A DNA stretch of 64,000 nucleotides from JANSWY01 sp965243755 (lineage in GTDB: Bacteria; Bacteroidota; Bacteroidia; Cytophagales; Cyclobacteriaceae), in NCBI GenBank assembly GCA_965243755.1, contig CBDEVW010000006.1, positions 248,001 to 312,000 on the forward strand. The letters run 5' to 3'. Both the position numbers and the translations under genes were made by a program. Each line of letters opens with the position of its first letter. The stretch's first letter is position 1. Positions 1-10,200 of the stretch are shown here, in pieces. Below the pieces are notes generated by a model. That model did no database searches, was not told the origin of the DNA, and saw only the letters and a list, made by a program, of their open reading frames with translations.

Positions 1-497
1 AGGTCTCCACCAAGTGCCAGGCTGAGTACTGCCGCTATAGGTACCATGGCAATATTATTTTCATATCCTACTGCAACACCCAGGAAGCCATATACAAAGG
101 TGACCAGCACGATAATTTGAAACTTCTTTTCAAGACCCATTTTCCGTACCAGGGTACCGACAGCATTTTCCACTGCTTTGGTTTTTTCCATGATCCCAAA
201 CATGATCCCGGCTGCCAGTACAATAAAAATGATTTCTGCAGCTGTTTTGAATCCCAAAGGAATTGCCCTGAACATATCCAATAGCCCTACCGGAGAAGAT
301 TCAACTTCCTGATATGAGTTCGCAACCACCATGCTTCTGCCATCCACCTCTGTTCTCTCATAGGTACCAGCTGGCAGCACATAGGTGAGTGCCGATACAA
401 ACACGATGATCACAAACAGCAGCGTGACTGCATGAGGTATCTTTTTATACCATGGTTTTTCCTGATTTGACACGGGTTGCGCCTGTTGTTCTTTCAT
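1..497 (-). CDS. YfcC/DcuC-family membrane transporter, N-terminal part (cut by window edge)
   Basis: Reading leftward from the ATG at 497 there is an open frame of 165 codons that runs off the window. A short polar N-terminus precedes a hydrophobic segment, then a periplasmic-type loop, then two further membrane helices with the stretch FIVLAAGIMFGIMEKTKAVE. The order of segments and this helix resemble YfcC and the C4-dicarboxylate anaerobic carrier group, inner-membrane carriers of small organic anions or amino acids. The substrate cannot be told from this fragment. It is divergent from the histidine kinase gene at 878, and the two share an intergenic region with palindromic repeats. The C-terminal two thirds are missing. 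Confidence 0.7.
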   Translation of the reverse strand, partial: MKEQQAQPVSNQEKPWYKKIPHAVTLLFVIIVFVSALTYVLPAGTYERTEVDGRSMVVANSYQEVESSPVGLLDMFRAIPLGFKTAAEIIFIVLAAGIMFGIMEKTKAVENAVGTLVRKMGLEKKFQIIVLVTFVYGFLGVAVGYENNIAMVPIAAVLSLALGGD

Positions 498-763
498 GAA
501 GCCTGCAAAATAGTACAGCCTTGCGACCTCATCAAATTTCGGTGGTGTTGTTTTTCGGTGCAGTAGATTGTGTGAGGAAGAAGGAACCAGAGTACTGCAT
601 CCAACCTCTCCCCATTCAATATCCAATCAATGATGGATTATAAAAAATGTACAATTTGCCTTTGTAGGGTCGATGGCTCACTTCCTAACTGCAAAAACGG
701 CTATTGCATCAAATAGAGGGCGATTTTGTGATGTTCCTGACAAATACAGCTGATTGAGGTTCC

Positions 764-851
764 AAACACGTGTGTTTGAAGGACGAAACACATGTGTTTG
801 GAGCCTGAAACACGTGTGATTGGTGCATGAAATGGGGGTGATTCAGAGGAG
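764..851. repeat. Four tandem 22-bp units with a palindromic core
   Basis: Units start at 764, 786, 808 and 830. The first three carry AAACACGTGTGTTT, AAACACATGTGTTT and AAACACGTGTGATT; the second core is a perfect 14-bp palindrome. The fourth unit is degenerate (AAATGGGGGTGATT) and runs into GAGGAG just before a possible TTG start at 854. A period of 22 bp places the cores on about the same face of the helix, as expected for an operator array. The rest of the region, 498-763, shows no gene and no other clear signal. Confidence 0.75.
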
Positions 852-877
852 CTTTGAAAAGTACAATTCGTGGAGTA

Positions 878-2383
878 ATGTATAATTCGGATTATAATAT
901 TGCATTCGGGGCAAATACAAAACTAATTTTACTTTTCTTGTGGCTCCAGCAGTTTTTGAGTATCTTCAATATTGTACCTAGCAAATTCAGTGTTTTGACA
1001 ACCGCCATTGAAAAGAATATATCAGCGCTGGAGAAAAGGCTTTTTGAAATTGTAGGAATCATCCTGTTCCTGGCAATGGGCATTTCTTTTTTAGAAGGCT
1101 TTATTGTAGATAGCTCTGTCATCATCATGGCATTCAATGGTACCTTATCATTAATAGGCGCCTTGCTGTTTTACCTCTCCAGATTCAAAGGAATATTTGA
1201 GCCTTTGCGCTATGTCATGGTTGTCATATTGAATGTGTTTCTCGTGTTCTACTGGTATTACCTGAGTGGTGTGGTAGGTCCCACCGCACCGGGAGCAATC
1301 GCTGTTGGTACGGTTTCCATCATCATGGCCAGGCCGGGCCACCGGTTGGGGATATTTTGCTTGTTTGGTGTGCTTATGGCGGTTTTGGTCTTTACACAGC
1401 AATTTACTGATTGGGTAAGACTGGATGTATTGCAATATGAAACACTCTTTGTGGATTACCTGATTTTTGCTATTTCCTGTTTATTGATCATCAGCAACCT
1501 CAAAGCCAAGTTTGACCAGGAACGAAAAGTGATCCATGAAAAGAATGAGGAACTGGAAAGGCTGAATGACAAGCTAAAACAAACGGTCATGGAGAAAGAT
1601 CAGGCCATTAACGAATTAAAGAAAACCCAGGACCAGCTGGTAGAGTCGGAGAAACTGGCCACTATTGGTAAACTGACAGCAGGCATTGCACATGAGCTCA
1701 ATAATCCATTGAACTATGTTGGAGGATCAGTTTTGCCTATGAGAAGGAACCTTGATGAATTGAAATCTCTGGTGACTGATGAAAAACTTAATTCATCTTT
1801 TGATCTCTTCGAGGAAATGGACCTGCTGATGGACAATGTGGGGCAGGGTACGGAGAAGGCAAAATCAATCATCGATAAATTAGGCAATCTGCTGCCACAT
1901 AAGCTGGACAATGGAACTTCGGAGGAGGAAGAGTTTCGATTATCTGATATTCTTCACACTCATATTGACGCGTTTAGAAAAGATTATCCGGAGGTCGTTT
2001 TTGATTTTATGATGGATCAGAATTATGCGGTAACCATTGATCCCGGTGACTTGAAAGTAATTTTATCAAATATTGTACAGAACAGTATACAGGCGATACT
2101 GCCAGAAAGAAAAGGTGTTATCACGATCAGAACACATGGCGGACCCAGCAACGTGACCATATCGATATCCGACAATGGTGAAGGGATAGAAAAATCAAAA
2201 GTGGCGAAAGTTTCGGATCCTTTTTATACGACGAAAGGAGATGGAGGAGGTAAGGGCCTGGGAATGTTTGTGGCATTCAACCTGATTCAGATTCATCATG
2301 GAAGTATTCAAATTGAAAGTTCAGTTGGGGAGGGTACTACCGTGTCAGTCCTTATACCGACAATAGATTCTCCTAATTTATGA
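878..2383 (+). CDS. Membrane-bound sensor histidine kinase
   Basis: The N-terminal half is strongly hydrophobic, with about six membrane helices. A coiled-coil stretch of about 50 residues follows, then the kinase core. The H-box is GIAHELNNPLNYV, the N-box region SNIVQNSIQAIL, G1 is DNGEGI and G2 is GGGKGLGMF, so the core looks active. There is no receiver or output domain, so a separate response regulator is needed, and none is adjacent. The ATG at 878 was chosen. A TTG at 854 would add eight residues and sits two bases after GAGGAG, so it cannot be excluded. The palindromic array at 764-851 ends directly upstream and may control this gene. Confidence 0.88.
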   Translation: MYNSDYNIAFGANTKLILLFLWLQQFLSIFNIVPSKFSVLTTAIEKNISALEKRLFEIVGIILFLAMGISFLEGFIVDSSVIIMAFNGTLSLIGALLFYLSRFKGIFEPLRYVMVVILNVFLVFYWYYLSGVVGPTAPGAIAVGTVSIIMARPGHRLGIFCLFGVLMAVLVFTQQFTDWVRLDVLQYETLFVDYLIFAISCLLIISNLKAKFDQERKVIHEKNEELERLNDKLKQTVMEKDQAINELKKTQDQLVESEKLATIGKLTAGIAHELNNPLNYVGGSVLPMRRNLDELKSLVTDEKLNSSFDLFEEMDLLMDNVGQGTEKAKSIIDKLGNLLPHKLDNGTSEEEEFRLSDILHTHIDAFRKDYPEVVFDFMMDQNYAVTIDPGDLKVILSNIVQNSIQAILPERKGVITIRTHGGPSNVTISISDNGEGIEKSKVAKVSDPFYTTKGDGGGKGLGMFVAFNLIQIHHGSIQIESSVGEGTTVSVLIPTIDSPNL

Positions 2384-2484
2384 TATTACCAGAATAAGTA
2401 AGCACTATGGATAGGGGGGCAATTGCCACTGGCAAATGTCTTAATGACAAAAGTATGCAAAATATAGTGCTGGAAAAAAAGGGT

Positions 2485-2510
2485 AGGCCATCCGGAAGCC
2501 CGGATGGCCT
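2485..2510 (-). terminator. Terminator of the glucan operon, between convergent genes
   Basis: A perfect 11-bp stem (AGGCCATCCGG / CCGGATGGCCT) encloses a 4-nt loop. Read on the minus strand it is followed by ACCC and a run of seven T, which fits intrinsic termination of the operon ending at 2561. On the plus strand the T-run is absent, so termination of the histidine kinase transcript here would be weaker. Confidence 0.8.
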
Positions 2511-2560
2511 TAAATCAAACATATTCAATAAAAGCATAGCTTTTAAGGAATACCTTTACA

Positions 2561-5500
2561 CTACCTTTTCAGTAGTTTCTGCTTGAAAGATCCTTGTGAA
2601 GATGAGATTTTAATCATATATACTCCGCCAGGCAGATGGTTGATATTTATGCTTGCCTTTGCTGAATAAGATTCCTGTACCAGCACTCGGGTTCCGGAAA
2701 GGTCGTAGATCTCAATGACAGCTCCGTCTTTCAACAGACTACCAGTTACTGACACATGACTACCAGCAGGGTTAGGGTAAATGCTCACATTGGTTTTTGC
2801 CGGTATACTTTCTTCTTCATCGCCAACTCTGGCTGATCCAACCGTTTCCAATGCCCATTGCGCACTCCACCAGGCGGCATCAATTGTACCGTGTTGGGCT
2901 TCACCTACCAGGTTTTCTACATGAATGTAGTTGCTGCCCTGCCATGCATTTCTAATTCTGCTATGGGTGCCATCCACATCTTCAATCGCCCATCTGGAGC
3001 TGTACCAGCCAAATGTTCTGGCAGTACACTGTACTCTTCCGGTAAGGTTTTCTATGTGCATGTATTCTCCCGTACCCACATTTCTGATTTCAACGTATCC
3101 TTCTCCAACATCCTCCAGTTCCCATTGATAGGTAGTGCCTCCGGTAGAGGCGCTGTAGCCCACATTGCCACCGGCATCATGCAGATAGGTATTTTGCCAT
3201 CTGTTGCGAATGTGATAAGTGGTTCCGCCGGAAGAAGGGTTGGAAACAGTTACCTGAACATCATCAGAAACAGAAACAGTACCATCATTCACAGTAAGTC
3301 TGAATACGTAGGTATTGCCATCACTCAATCCAGTGACACTGGTGTCCTCATTGCCAGGACTACTGAAGCTAACTCCGGGTCCACTAACCTGGGTCCATGC
3401 ATATGACAAGGCGTCTCCATCCGGGTCAGAGGCAGTTCCGTCGAGGTTAACTGTGGTGGATCCTGCTGCGAGGGTTTGATCACTACCAGCATTGACGACA
3501 GGAGGATTGTTTGTAGAACCGGCACTTGTAATGATTACTTTGTCCAGGTTGTGATTTGGATTATCCATGAAGATTCGCATGATCTGCTGACCGGCATTAA
3601 GCGAAACACCGTTGGCATAAACACTTGTCCAGGTTTGCCATGCGCCGGTATTGGCACTTGTTACGGTTCCAGTGACATTACTGCCATTAAACTCCACATG
3701 GAATGTGCCACCATCATATATTGATGCCACCCTGAATTCAAAATCATAGGTACCGGCAGTGCTTACCTGTACGGTGTATTCTAACCACTCACCACTGCCT
3801 GTCCAGCCCACATTATAGCCACCTTCGCTACAGACTTCAATGTCCACTCCTTCACTGGTTCTGTACTGACCTCCGGCATTGTTGCTGTCATTGTCGTGAT
3901 AGGCAACACCTTCGCCACCTGTATCGAAATTCTCTGCTTCTATAACCCCGGGAATACTTACAGGAGATCCTGAATAAGGGTCTTGCTGTGAGGTATTGAC
4001 AGTGATGGTGCAATTGTCAGACAAGCCATTGGCATTGGTCGTCACCGAGATGACAGCAGAACCTGCAGCTACTCCTGTAAGTAATCCATTGGCGTCTACC
4101 GCAAGTACAGAAGGGTTGCTACTGCTAAACGAAACTGATGGATCGGTAGCATTTGCAGGAAGCACTGTCCAGCTCAACTGGTACTGGCTACCAACATCTA
4201 TTGATCCGGGGCAGTTTAGTGAGACACTGGTGGGATCCACATTTGAAGTTGAAACAGTCACTGCAGTAGTCGCTGTGTGGCCATTGACTGTAGTGGCAGT
4301 AATTGTTGCTGTTCCATCACCTACCGCTGTTACCACACCATTGGCAACTGTCGCCACACTGGTATTGCTACTGGTCCATGTAACCGATTTGTTGGTGGCA
4401 TCCGCTGGTGTAACTGTTGCTGTAATGGTAGCCGTCTCACCATTATTCATATTCAGCGAAGTAGGATTAACTGTTATGCCATCAGGGTCTACCTGATTAC
4501 AATAGTTCAGAGTAATGTTGGCCGGGTTATCCAGTTGAACATCAGGTTGAGATGCGGCGTTGGTCACGTTAAGGTTGCAGATATTGATTGTTGCCTGTAC
4601 CTGGTTGTCTGCCAGCACTGCATAACCCGCATAATCATCGTATGTACCGGAAGTGAAATTATTCTGGTTACCATCCAATCCAGTACCATTGATTGTGATA
4701 TTATTCAACTGCAGGTTTTGAATGACGTAACTGGGGTTTACCGTGTAGATAAATATGGCATCTTTTTGAGAATCAATAATATCAATATTGTCAAACCTTA
4801 CATTGGTGATGTCATATAACCTTGTGAAAATGTCAATCGCTCCATACCGGTTCCACCATAGATTGGCATTGGTACCGCTACCAATTACCGTGATGTCGCT
4901 GAACACGATTTCATCATTGGTGAACTGATACCCCGGAAAGTCTGAATTGATCCTCAATCCGGCTTCAGTATTGTCTTTGACGATCAGGTGATGTGCGCTG
5001 TGCCCGCCACCTCCAAAGAAACCTACTCCAGCCGCTCTGAGTGTATTTTCTGCTGTATTGTACCGAAATTCATTGAACATCGAAGCAGTAGGCCCGTCAG
5101 ATGGAGACCATGAGGCCATCGCATCATCAACATTATTTCTCATGTCAGAGTGCTCACAGATTGAGTTGGTAGTTCCGCTGGAGAAATTGATACCATCCGC
5201 GTAGTTGTTTCTCAGTCTGCAGTGCCTCATCACAAAATTGGTAGTAGCTACCCCATTGACCTGCCAAATCCAGGCGCCAGTTTCATGGTGTACCACCCAG
5301 ACCCTTTCGACACTTGAGTTGTTTCCGTACGACCCGGTGATTCCTTTATAGTCAGCCGTACGGTTTGTGTTTTCAGTGGACAGGTAAAAGTCTGCCAAAT
5401 GAACATTGCTTCCATCAGCACTGATTCCACCAGCACTTGGAGTTCCCTGGGTAAAGTGTAGTTCGGTGTACCACATGCCTGCACCCTGAATGGTAATGTT

Positions 5501-8500
5501 ATTGCCTACGCTCAACTTAAAATTCAGGTCCCATACTCCTTCCGGGATATAAAGGATTTCGCCACTGTTTCTGACTGTGTTGATGGCATTTACAAACGCC
5601 TGAGTGTCTACATTGCCGTCATCCGGCGTAGCGCCAAACTCTACCACTGATCTCATTGTCGCAGCATTGAAAGCTACAGGAGCCGGTATGGGTTCCAGTT
5701 CCATAAAATCCACGATGTAATAATCAATGCTACCGGAAGCAGCGGTCCTTTCCAGCCTGAACGTGGTTCCGGCAGGATATTCAGTGTCTAGTCTTACGCG
5801 TTTTTCATCGTAACGCATCCTTACAGTCCTGTTGGTGCCTGGTTCGTTTCTCGGGATGTTAGGATCACCTGAGTTGACATTGTCAAAGTAATTGTAAGCC
5901 CATTTGGAGGTCAGTGGAATATCTCCGTAGAATTGTCCATTGATATAAAGGGCCAGACTTCCATTTAACCCTCCGCCATTTGGCGCATCCGGCATACTGA
6001 ATCTGATCACCATACCCTGTCCGGCATCTGAGGTGGTCCATTCTACATATTGCCCTGAACTGTTGAGTTTAACAGCTTCTCTGTCAGTGGCTTCAAATTG
6101 CAGGTCTGCCTGATTCATGCTGAAGGTCAGCAACTCTGCTCCTCCGCCCATGGAACTGGCACCCGCCTCGTACCTGGTATAGGGAGCGTCATAATAACCT
6201 CTGTCGGCAGGGATTGATGATTCCGGGTTAACAGTGACTACCGCAATGTCGGAATCAGAATTGCCATTATTGTCTGTTACTGTAAGTTCAAACTGGTAGG
6301 TGCCTTCCACTAGATTACTTGCCGTTAATACTGCACTGTTTTGCCCACTTAGAGAAGCTGAATTCGGACCGCTGAGTTGAACCCAATTATAGGCGGTAAT
6401 GGTACCATCAGGGTCGCTGCTTGCAGAACCATCAACCGTAGTTGAATTGGTTGGAAGCGTAATGGAACCGGATGATGCTGATGCTACCGGAGGCAATTCC
6501 CCGGGTTGCAGTACCTGAACCGTAGCAGAAGACGTGTGACCTCCATCATTGGTCGTTACTGTTATAGTGGTACTTCCTGAAGCAACTCCTGATACCAACC
6601 CATTACCATCTACCGTTGCAATAGCAGGATTGGAACTGGTCCAGGTAACGGCCTGATCAGTAGTGTTGGCCGGGATTACGCTGGCCGTAAACTGTAATGA
6701 CGATGAAACTTCTATGGTCGCATCCGATGGAGAAATTGTTACACCAGTAGCGTTCACCGGATTTACAGTGATCTGAAGTGTTTCTGTATCTGTTCCCGCT
6801 GTGTTTGTAGCAGTGATGGTGACAGCTGTAGTGCCTGTTTCATTAAGCGTACCACTCAATACACCAGTAGAGCTGTTCAGGGTAATGCCATTAGGCAGAT
6901 TGGTAGCACCGAACGACTCTGGGAAATTACTTGCTGTAATGGTGTAATTGATGGCGTCTCCATCCAGCCGGGTGATTGCCAATGGGCTGGTTATTACTGG
7001 TGTGGTAGGTGTGATGGCTTCACAGGTAGTGAGATAGACCGAACCGAAAAGGCTGGGATTGGTCCAACCGGCATCTGTTGTTGCAAAGCTGGAAACCTGG
7101 GCATCTCTTGCACCACCATCGTCATCATCATCAACAGCAATGTCAAATCCGATGGTATAACCAATTGAAGGCGAGACACCTATGGTTGACCATGGAATGG
7201 CGGCCTTCAGGGCATAACCACCAGGGGTAGCAAATAAATTATAGGTTATCCCTGCAATGTTGGAAACTGAATTGCCTCCCACATTGATGGCGCCATCATT
7301 CCATCTGAATCCTAACTGAAAATCGTTGACCCCATCGTAAGATGACCCTTTGCTGTTGTCTCCATCAATAAATATGTTGATCACATCATCATTCCACCAT
7401 TCGCTACCAGAGTCGTTGTTCAGACTATTGTCATCCACTTCCACCAGCACGTAAAGCGATTGTTGATCGTACATCGCGCGCCATTGTCCGGAGAAATCGC
7501 CTGGCATACCACCTACGGTTACATTGGAGATGCTACGGGCAGGTACTTCATTCCATGAAGTTTCTATGGTACTGTTATTGGCAGGTGGATTTGCAGTTAG
7601 TCCGATCACAGGAGCAACGCACGGAGGATTTTCATTGTCACTGATTGCAATAGAGGCGGAGGTGTTGCCACCCAGTTGGTAGCCACTACCTGGCTGCAAG
7701 GTCATGATCACCTCTTCAGTACCCTCAAATTCCGAATCATCAATCGCAGTGATTACAATGGTCTGAGATGGATTGGAAGGGGATAGGGTTACTGAACCGC
7801 TGAGGGAAGGACTACCGGTATAATCCACACCCGAGGTAGCCGAGCCACTCAATGTATACCCAATATTTAATGTCTGATTGATATCGGAAATTGAAATCAG
7901 GAATGAACCTGTGTCTCCGTTTTCGCCAGCGGCACCATCAGTCGTGGAGATGTTTACAGCAGCACTCACATCAAAAGTGAGGTTATCAGTAATTGATCCA
8001 TTTTCCTGGGACGTAACTGTCAGGGTTGCGGTACCTGTTCCTACTCCTGTAACCTGCATGGATTGCTCATCAAAAGAGATCACACCAGGGTTGGAATTGG
8101 ACCAGATTACGTTTTTATTGGTAGCATTGGATGGTACGTACCCCAGAGAAAGCTGCTGGGTCTGCCCCACCAGAATACTGGTTTGCGAAGCGGTGAGGTC
8201 CAGGTTTGTCAACGCTATGTCTGCATCAATGATTTGAAGATCAAATCCCGCATTTCGGTTGAGGATGTCCCTGTTGCCGTCTTCATTCACTGATTCGATA
8301 TCACTCATGGCAATCTTATTGACAGTAATGGTTCCACTGTTGGCCTGTACCATCATTGCCAGTCCTCCATAAACATCACCTGCAATGTTTCTTACTACAG
8401 GGTCCTTTCCTGTTCCGTCTACAGTGATGTTGTTGAAGTTGACATTATTAAAGCCATTCCCTTCAATCTGGATGGCATGCCGCTGTGAGTTGTAAATGTC

Positions 8501-10093
8501 GATGTTTTCGAAAAGAACATTATTGAGTCCTTCTGGTGTATTGATTTCAATGGCACCTCGTTTTCTGTCCCACAGGTCATAGCTTGTTCCGCAACTGATG
8601 ATCGTATTTTCATAGATTCGGTGCAAACCGGTGTTGGAAAACTTCGGAGACTGTGGCGCACTGAAGTCTGTCGTTAGGCGAATGCCTGATCCAGCAAAGC
8701 CATCTTTGATGATGCAGTGATGTATTTCGTGACTAACACCTCCGAATAGTGCTGCACCACCAGCACGATAAATGTGCTCCACGGTGTTGTATCTGAAAAT
8801 GTTGTTGGTGGCAAAAACAGTAGTGCCACTACCATCGGGCCAAACCGCCATACCATCATCGCCTCCATTTCTTATGTTACTATGTTCCAGGATGCAGTTG
8901 GATGAGCCATTGGCAAAGTTGCACCCATCGGCATAGTTATTTCTAAGCCTCATACGGGTAAAGGTGGTACCATCTGCAATGTTTCTGGGGGTGTGGTCAT
9001 AATCACCCATCCAGATACCCACTTCAAAATGCTCCTGCCATACATCGTGAATGTATGATTGCGCAAATGTTCCCATAAACGCTTTATAGATTTTGTAAGG
9101 TGTACCAGGCGCTTCGGATGGTTCCTCACCATAATCCATACGGTCATTATTGATGGTATTGATGTAGAAATTGCCCATGGTAATGTTGGTGGCGCCAGCA
9201 CCATATATCCCCCCGGCAAATTGAGCATTGTTGGAGAAATAGAGTGTTGTATACCAGATGCCTGCTCCGGTTACTGTTACATTACTTTGAGAGACGATCC
9301 ATCGGAAATCCAGGTCCCAGGTTCCTTCCGGGATGTAGACTCCTGTACCGGCAGCTTCGGCATCAGCCATACAGCTTTCAAGAGCCGGTAGGTCATCAAT
9401 GCCATCATTTGGAACCGCATTGTAAGGAGCGTCAGCGATTGACAGAAACCCGGTGGGCCGTTGAATGGGGGCCGGAATGGGTTCTACTTCGATGAAATCA
9501 ATGCCGTACTCCAATCCACCAGGACTTTCAATGGTAATGGTGCTCCCCGGGGAAACACTTTGTCCGAGGTTGAAATGCACCTCATCAAACCTCATCCTTA
9601 CTTTTTGCCCTGCTCCAGGGTTATTGGACGGATGGATACTACCCAGGGCCAGGTATTGGTAGGCCCAGTAGGAAGATACGTCAATGGTTTGGTTAAACTG
9701 ACCATTGACTCTTACTGTCAAGGTACCATTGAGACCATCTCCACCGGGAGCATCCGGCATGGTGAACCTGAGGGTCACTCCCTGGCCTGCTTCATTCAGT
9801 GTAAAAGTCACCGAGTTACCAGCTCCAGGTAACCCTACATACTTTTGATTAGAAGCTTCGGAGGCAGTGAGTGACTGATCAAACTCAGGTGCTTCGTAGA
9901 GAATGCCACTATAGCTGGCATCTTCTGCTTCATATCGGGTGTAGGGCATTTGATAGGCTCCCCTGGGAAGCCCATCACTTTGCGCTTGAAGACTGCCTGT
10001 TGAGAGCCCCAACAGCAGAACAAAAAACAATGAATACCGAATCAGGCGAGTTCGCCAGGACGGTGCTTTGATAGGTTTAAGTTGTGTTTGCAT
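2561..10093 (-). CDS. Giant T9SS-secreted multidomain enzyme with two GH87-like (alpha-1,3-glucanase) units
   Basis: About 2510 residues from the ATG at 10093, chosen because a signal peptide ending in SLQAQ follows; an upstream in-frame ATG lies at 10171. Approximate order: CBM35-like domain 42-210, right-handed beta-helix 210-625, Big_2, Calx-beta, CBM9-like 830-1025, Ig-like, Big_2, PKD, second CBM35-like 1296-1470, second beta-helix 1475-1865, two Big_2, CBM6 2045-2190, PKD, ricin-like lectin 2290-2420, T9SS sorting domain. Each helix unit has RNNYADG and a DDG or DDA motif with Asp residues 24 apart (389/413 and 1633/1657), matching the spacing I recall for GH87 catalytic residues. The likely role is endo-cleavage of alpha-1,3-glucan at the surface or outside the cell. 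It is the last gene of the operon. The GH87 assignment is from recalled sequence patterns. Confidence 0.75.
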   Translation of the reverse strand: MQTQLKPIKAPSWRTRLIRYSLFFVLLLGLSTGSLQAQSDGLPRGAYQMPYTRYEAEDASYSGILYEAPEFDQSLTASEASNQKYVGLPGAGNSVTFTLNEAGQGVTLRFTMPDAPGGDGLNGTLTVRVNGQFNQTIDVSSYWAYQYLALGSIHPSNNPGAGQKVRMRFDEVHFNLGQSVSPGSTITIESPGGLEYGIDFIEVEPIPAPIQRPTGFLSIADAPYNAVPNDGIDDLPALESCMADAEAAGTGVYIPEGTWDLDFRWIVSQSNVTVTGAGIWYTTLYFSNNAQFAGGIYGAGATNITMGNFYINTINNDRMDYGEEPSEAPGTPYKIYKAFMGTFAQSYIHDVWQEHFEVGIWMGDYDHTPRNIADGTTFTRMRLRNNYADGCNFANGSSNCILEHSNIRNGGDDGMAVWPDGSGTTVFATNNIFRYNTVEHIYRAGGAALFGGVSHEIHHCIIKDGFAGSGIRLTTDFSAPQSPKFSNTGLHRIYENTIISCGTSYDLWDRKRGAIEINTPEGLNNVLFENIDIYNSQRHAIQIEGNGFNNVNFNNITVDGTGKDPVVRNIAGDVYGGLAMMVQANSGTITVNKIAMSDIESVNEDGNRDILNRNAGFDLQIIDADIALTNLDLTASQTSILVGQTQQLSLGYVPSNATNKNVIWSNSNPGVISFDEQSMQVTGVGTGTATLTVTSQENGSITDNLTFDVSAAVNISTTDGAAGENGDTGSFLISISDINQTLNIGYTLSGSATSGVDYTGSPSLSGSVTLSPSNPSQTIVITAIDDSEFEGTEEVIMTLQPGSGYQLGGNTSASIAISDNENPPCVAPVIGLTANPPANNSTIETSWNEVPARSISNVTVGGMPGDFSGQWRAMYDQQSLYVLVEVDDNSLNNDSGSEWWNDDVINIFIDGDNSKGSSYDGVNDFQLGFRWNDGAINVGGNSVSNIAGITYNLFATPGGYALKAAIPWSTIGVSPSIGYTIGFDIAVDDDDDGGARDAQVSSFATTDAGWTNPSLFGSVYLTTCEAITPTTPVITSPLAITRLDGDAINYTITASNFPESFGATNLPNGITLNSSTGVLSGTLNETGTTAVTITATNTAGTDTETLQITVNPVNATGVTISPSDATIEVSSSLQFTASVIPANTTDQAVTWTSSNPAIATVDGNGLVSGVASGSTTITVTTNDGGHTSSATVQVLQPGELPPVASASSGSITLPTNSTTVDGSASSDPDGTITAYNWVQLSGPNSASLSGQNSAVLTASNLVEGTYQFELTVTDNNGNSDSDIAVVTVNPESSIPADRGYYDAPYTRYEAGASSMGGGAELLTFSMNQADLQFEATDREAVKLNSSGQYVEWTTSDAGQGMVIRFSMPDAPNGGGLNGSLALYINGQFYGDIPLTSKWAYNYFDNVNSGDPNIPRNEPGTNRTVRMRYDEKRVRLDTEYPAGTTFRLERTAASGSIDYYIVDFMELEPIPAPVAFNAATMRSVVEFGATPDDGNVDTQAFVNAINTVRNSGEILYIPEGVWDLNFKLSVGNNITIQGAGMWYTELHFTQGTPSAGGISADGSNVHLADFYLSTENTNRTADYKGITGSYGNNSSVERVWVVHHETGAWIWQVNGVATTNFVMRHCRLRNNYADGINFSSGTTNSICEHSDMRNNVDDAMASWSPSDGPTASMFNEFRYNTAENTLRAAGVGFFGGGGHSAHHLIVKDNTEAGLRINSDFPGYQFTNDEIVFSDITVIGSGTNANLWWNRYGAIDIFTRLYDITNVRFDNIDIIDSQKDAIFIYTVNPSYVIQNLQLNNITINGTGLDGNQNNFTSGTYDDYAGYAVLADNQVQATINICNLNVTNAASQPDVQLDNPANITLNYCNQVDPDGITVNPTSLNMNNGETATITATVTPADATNKSVTWTSSNTSVATVANGVVTAVGDGTATITATTVNGHTATTAVTVSTSNVDPTSVSLNCPGSIDVGSQYQLSWTVLPANATDPSVSFSSSNPSVLAVDANGLLTGVAAGSAVISVTTNANGLSDNCTITVNTSQQDPYSGSPVSIPGVIEAENFDTGGEGVAYHDNDSNNAGGQYRTSEGVDIEVCSEGGYNVGWTGSGEWLEYTVQVSTAGTYDFEFRVASIYDGGTFHVEFNGSNVTGTVTSANTGAWQTWTSVYANGVSLNAGQQIMRIFMDNPNHNLDKVIITSAGSTNNPPVVNAGSDQTLAAGSTTVNLDGTASDPDGDALSYAWTQVSGPGVSFSSPGNEDTSVTGLSDGNTYVFRLTVNDGTVSVSDDVQVTVSNPSSGGTTYHIRNRWQNTYLHDAGGNVGYSASTGGTTYQWELEDVGEGYVEIRNVGTGEYMHIENLTGRVQCTARTFGWYSSRWAIEDVDGTHSRIRNAWQGSNYIHVENLVGEAQHGTIDAAWWSAQWALETVGSARVGDEEESIPAKTNVSIYPNPAGSHVSVTGSLLKDGAVIEIYDLSGTRVLVQESYSAKASININHLPGGVYMIKISSSQGSFKQKLLKR

Positions 10094-10200
10094 ATTACGA
10101 TTAGGTAAAATTGAAAAATATGCTATACACTTTATTGATATGTTTTGATTTATGGTTTTGGTAATCATCATAGGTTAAGGTTAGGTCTTTAATCAATTGA

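Noticed and set aside
2417..2427. GGCAATTGCC palindrome after the histidine kinase gene
   Set aside because: Short palindrome with no positional support; the nearby 11-bp stem at 2485 explains termination better.
3996..4496. Long plus-strand frame opposite the giant GH87-like gene (others at 2858-3406, 7878-8237 and 9461-9832)
   Set aside because: They lie antisense to a well-supported domain-rich protein, are rich in Thr, Ser and Val from the repeat composition, and show no family pattern.
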